A stretch of DNA of 46,834 bases from a virus. Both the position numbers and the translations under genes were made by a program. Under the pieces are notes generated by a model. That model searched no databases. It had not been told where the DNA came from and was given only the letters and a program-made list of their open reading frames with translations. Location: positions 1-46,834 of IMG/VR virus record IMGVR_UViG_3300032278_003045. One strand, 5' to 3'. Shown here piece by piece: positions 44,543-46,834 of the stretch (position 1 is its first letter; every line of letters begins with the position of its first letter).

Positions 44543-46834
44543 TTAAATAAAAAAATCTTCAAGTGTACTTCTTTTTTCATGTTCCCAGCCAACACATTTT
44601 AATATAGTTTTTAGCGGCTCCAAAAAAGATTTTTCAAATTGCATATTATAATTTATATATTCATGTAATCCAAACTCTGAAGGCAATACTGTTCCCATAC
44701 TAATTACAGTATCTCCTACAGGATTCGGTTCTTTGAGATAAGAAAATTTAATCTTTTCTCCCTCCTGAATGATTTGATATTTCTTTGTAAGTTTATGTTC
44801 TTTTAATAACTTATTGTGTATAATCGTACCCTTTACATGTATAGGAGTACCTTTTTTATATAATAGCACACTATCACTATATTTGTCAATTCCCTTAACT
44901 GATCTTGGGAATGCAATATCTTCTGGAGGAAGTGTTTGGAATGATTCTTTAAATTCTTCAATAAATTTCTGCATTTGATCTTCAGAACCATTCATAAGAA
45001 TATCAAAAGATTGTTTTAATTTATCTCTACAAACCGCTGGGGTTGAAGATTTAACTGATTCTAATCCCATTACTTTTAATCTGGGTTTAGCATATTGCAC
45101 TCCCTCACTATTATGAACATTCATAATATAATGCTTCTTACCTGTCCAAACCGCTTTATCCGCAAGAACTTCTCTAGACATATTCATTTTTTGTTCAAAT
45201 GCGTTCATATATACATGCAATTTATTAAATGAATTGTTTATGCAGTTTTGTATTTTTGTTTCACATACCTTATCTAAAAATTTAATAATTTTTTCTTTAT
45301 CACTTGTATCAGTAAAAACAGATTTAACTAAATTATCTAAACAGATATAAATCGAATCAGTATCAGCGGCTACAATATAGTCTTTATCTTCCGTCTTTAG
45401 AATTTTGTTCAAATAACTATTAACATCATTTTGAACCCACCTAATTGAAAGTTGTCCGCCAGTTGTGATAGCCGTTGCTTGTCTTTCATCATAAAATCTA
45501 AAATATTGATTGCCCAAAGCACCATAAGCAGAATTGAGTTGAATCTTTCTCGCCATCTGCATATTATTCAATCTTGAAACTTCTTTTATTAAATGAAACT
45601 TTTCTTTTTCGTCTTTTTCATTTTCAAGTAATTGTCTTGTTTTGAGCATATCATTTTTAAATTTCTTTCTTTCAGCATACATTCTCTCCATCATTTCTGG
45701 TAAAAATCCTTGATGCTCATTTGTAAAATGAAATCCATTAGCTCCTAAACATATATCTTCAGTTTTAGCATAATCAGTACTAATTTCTTGATTTAAAAGT
45801 TTATCAATTGATAATGATTTTTGAGGAAATTTTGTAAGTAATGTTTCTGGAGAAATATTATATTGCATGATTAAATGTGGATATAGACTATCTAAATCAA
45901 AACTAGCAACCCATTCATACATTCCAGGAGTGGGCTCTTTTACATAAGCGCCTATATAGGGTCTATCTTTTATTGAATCTTTTTTAGGAGGAAGTTGTAC
46001 ACCTTTATTTCTTAATTCATTATATATCAAAGTATCCCACATTCTAACTTGTGTATAAACATCCGTATAATTCACTTTAGCATCATATGCTAATACAATA
46101 GCCATGTCGATTAGTTTCATTTTATCTTCTAATCGATTCACGAGTTCTACATCTTTTACATTATATTCTATAAATTTTTGATAGTCTTCTTTCCAAAGAT
46201 TATGTAATGATCCATATTCAGAATAATCTAATTTTCGTTCATTTAATTCAACATGAGCAATATGATCTAATCTATATGACTCTTGATTTTTATAAGTAAA
46301 TTTTCGAAATAAATCTAAATAATCAAGAGTACCAACACCCATAATTTCATATGCTTGTTGTTGTTTTGCGCCTCCAAATCCCATTACAGTTCTCTCACTT
46401 ACAAACTGCCAAGGCGATAAATCATAATAAAATGGCTCATCAAATAATAAATTCATTCTATTCACAAGATATGGTATATCAAAAAACTTAATATTCCAAC
46501 CAGTAACAATGTCTATATCTTGCTTAGACCAAAACGACATAAATTCTTGAAGCAAATGTAATTCATTTTCACAATCAAAATATTTAACATCATTTCTATG
46601 AACTTTATATTCTCCGCACCCAAAAACATAATATGTTCCTTTAAAAGAAACAGTAATTGCAGTAACAGGTTCAGGAGCAGTTTCGGGGTTAGGAAACCCA
46701 TTTTCTGAACCAGTTTCTATATCAATATTCGCAACTGTTATTTTACTTAAATCATATACTATTTGATCAGGAAAATTATCTGTAATAAAAGTATAATGAT
46801 AATTGGTATTTCCATAAATTTGAAAATTATCTAT
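44543..46834 (-). CDS. 43: T4 gp43-like family B DNA polymerase (N terminus beyond the window)
   Basis: The frame is open from 44543 to the window edge, giving 763 residues of an expected 850-900; the start lies outside. Proofreading motifs are visible: NIDIETGSENGF (Exo I, D-I-E), VTGWNIKFFDIPYL (Exo II) and FIEYNVKDVELVNRL (Exo III). Polymerase motifs follow: FDLDSLYPHLIMQYNIS (A), ARKIQLNSAYGALGNQYFRF (B) and IVAADTDSIYICLD (C, D-T-D). The end VGWEHEKRSTLEDFFI resembles the C-terminal clamp-binding tail of gp43. It replicates the phage genome with gp41 and gp61. A start at 46555 would be an internal TTG and is not real. Confidence 0.97.
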   Translation of the reverse strand: MDNFQIYGNTNYHYTFITDNFPDQIVYDLSKITVANIDIETGSENGFPNPETAPEPVTAITVSFKGTYYVFGCGEYKVHRNDVKYFDCENELHLLQEFMSFWSKQDIDIVTGWNIKFFDIPYLVNRMNLLFDEPFYYDLSPWQFVSERTVMGFGGAKQQQAYEIMGVGTLDYLDLFRKFTYKNQESYRLDHIAHVELNERKLDYSEYGSLHNLWKEDYQKFIEYNVKDVELVNRLEDKMKLIDMAIVLAYDAKVNYTDVYTQVRMWDTLIYNELRNKGVQLPPKKDSIKDRPYIGAYVKEPTPGMYEWVASFDLDSLYPHLIMQYNISPETLLTKFPQKSLSIDKLLNQEISTDYAKTEDICLGANGFHFTNEHQGFLPEMMERMYAERKKFKNDMLKTRQLLENEKDEKEKFHLIKEVSRLNNMQMARKIQLNSAYGALGNQYFRFYDERQATAITTGGQLSIRWVQNDVNSYLNKILKTEDKDYIVAADTDSIYICLDNLVKSVFTDTSDKEKIIKFLDKVCETKIQNCINNSFNKLHVYMNAFEQKMNMSREVLADKAVWTGKKHYIMNVHNSEGVQYAKPRLKVMGLESVKSSTPAVCRDKLKQSFDILMNGSEDQMQKFIEEFKESFQTLPPEDIAFPRSVKGIDKYSDSVLLYKKGTPIHVKGTIIHNKLLKEHKLTKKYQIIQEGEKIKFSYLKEPNPVGDTVISMGTVLPSEFGLHEYINYNMQFEKSFLEPLKTILKCVGWEHEKRSTLEDFFI

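Noticed and set aside
44543-46555. DNA polymerase starting at 46555
   Set aside because: That start is an internal TTG; the frame continues to the window edge and contains the Exo I motif upstream of it.

Overview
The window is a 46.8 kb, AT-rich stretch of a T4-like (myovirus) genome. It is open at both ends and every supported gene lies on the minus strand. Replication proteins of the T4 type (gp43 DNA polymerase, UvsX, gp41 helicase, gp61 primase) identify it as a tailed phage. ThyX, a B12-dependent ribonucleotide reductase, a bS21-like ribosomal protein, an alphaproteobacterial-type amino-acid binding protein (AapJ) and a circularly permuted (two-piece) tmRNA of the alphaproteobacterial kind point to a marine alphaproteobacterial host. 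A SAR11/Pelagibacter-like host is the best guess, but this is inference.

Layout in transcription order (high to low coordinates). 46.8-41.8 kb: replication and recombination (gp43, UvsX, a small conserved protein, gp41), followed by a sigma70-like promoter and a U-run hairpin. 41.7-33.2 kb: a lipoprotein, then a block of virion or internal-head candidates: a ligase-fold-like protein, a 137 aa protein, a 788 aa nucleotidyltransferase-headed modular protein and a 1209 aa modular protein. The two large proteins carry many sites matching the T4 prohead protease consensus (L/I-x-E). 33.2-26.6 kb: tail fibre and other appendage proteins with small coiled-coil partners. 26.4-21.0 kb: an early-type operon with a near-perfect sigma70 promoter: primase, ThyX, class II RNR, glutaredoxin, zinc-ribbon protein, RuvC-like resolvase. 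21.0-19.0 kb: permuted tmRNA with a 30-codon ORF in its intervening segment, then two A-type Fe-S carriers, IscU and a 37 aa Cys-rich metallothionein-like protein. 19.0-16.1 kb: small membrane proteins, a holin candidate, bS21-like protein and an XGPRT-like enzyme.

16.0-8.9 kb is a metabolic operon: BMP-family (purine nucleoside type) binding protein, adenine/adenosine deaminase, IPNS-like 2OG oxygenase, NCS2 purine permease, APRT-like enzyme, full-length isocitrate lyase and an Ala-rich two-domain protein. GMP reductase (7.6 kb) and the XGPRT-like enzyme (16.8 kb) belong to the same theme. Together they could import purines, deaminate adenine to hypoxanthine, salvage bases with PRPP and convert GMP to IMP, releasing ammonia. 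Isocitrate lyase would supply glyoxylate (a glycine precursor) and succinate. 8.9-0 kb: small proteins, half of a Na/Pi cotransporter, a PD-(D/E)XK-like nuclease, internal-protein candidates including an HExxH metalloprotease, a membrane-anchored cytochrome c, AapJ, a protein resembling the membrane effector of Pycsar antiphage systems, a holin-like protein and the start of a class 3 lipase-like lipoprotein.

The most unusual items are the phage-borne permuted tmRNA with an ORF between its two pieces, the polyprotein-like internal virion candidates, and the purine/glyoxylate cassette. All functional assignments come from motif and family recognition by eye; no database search was possible.
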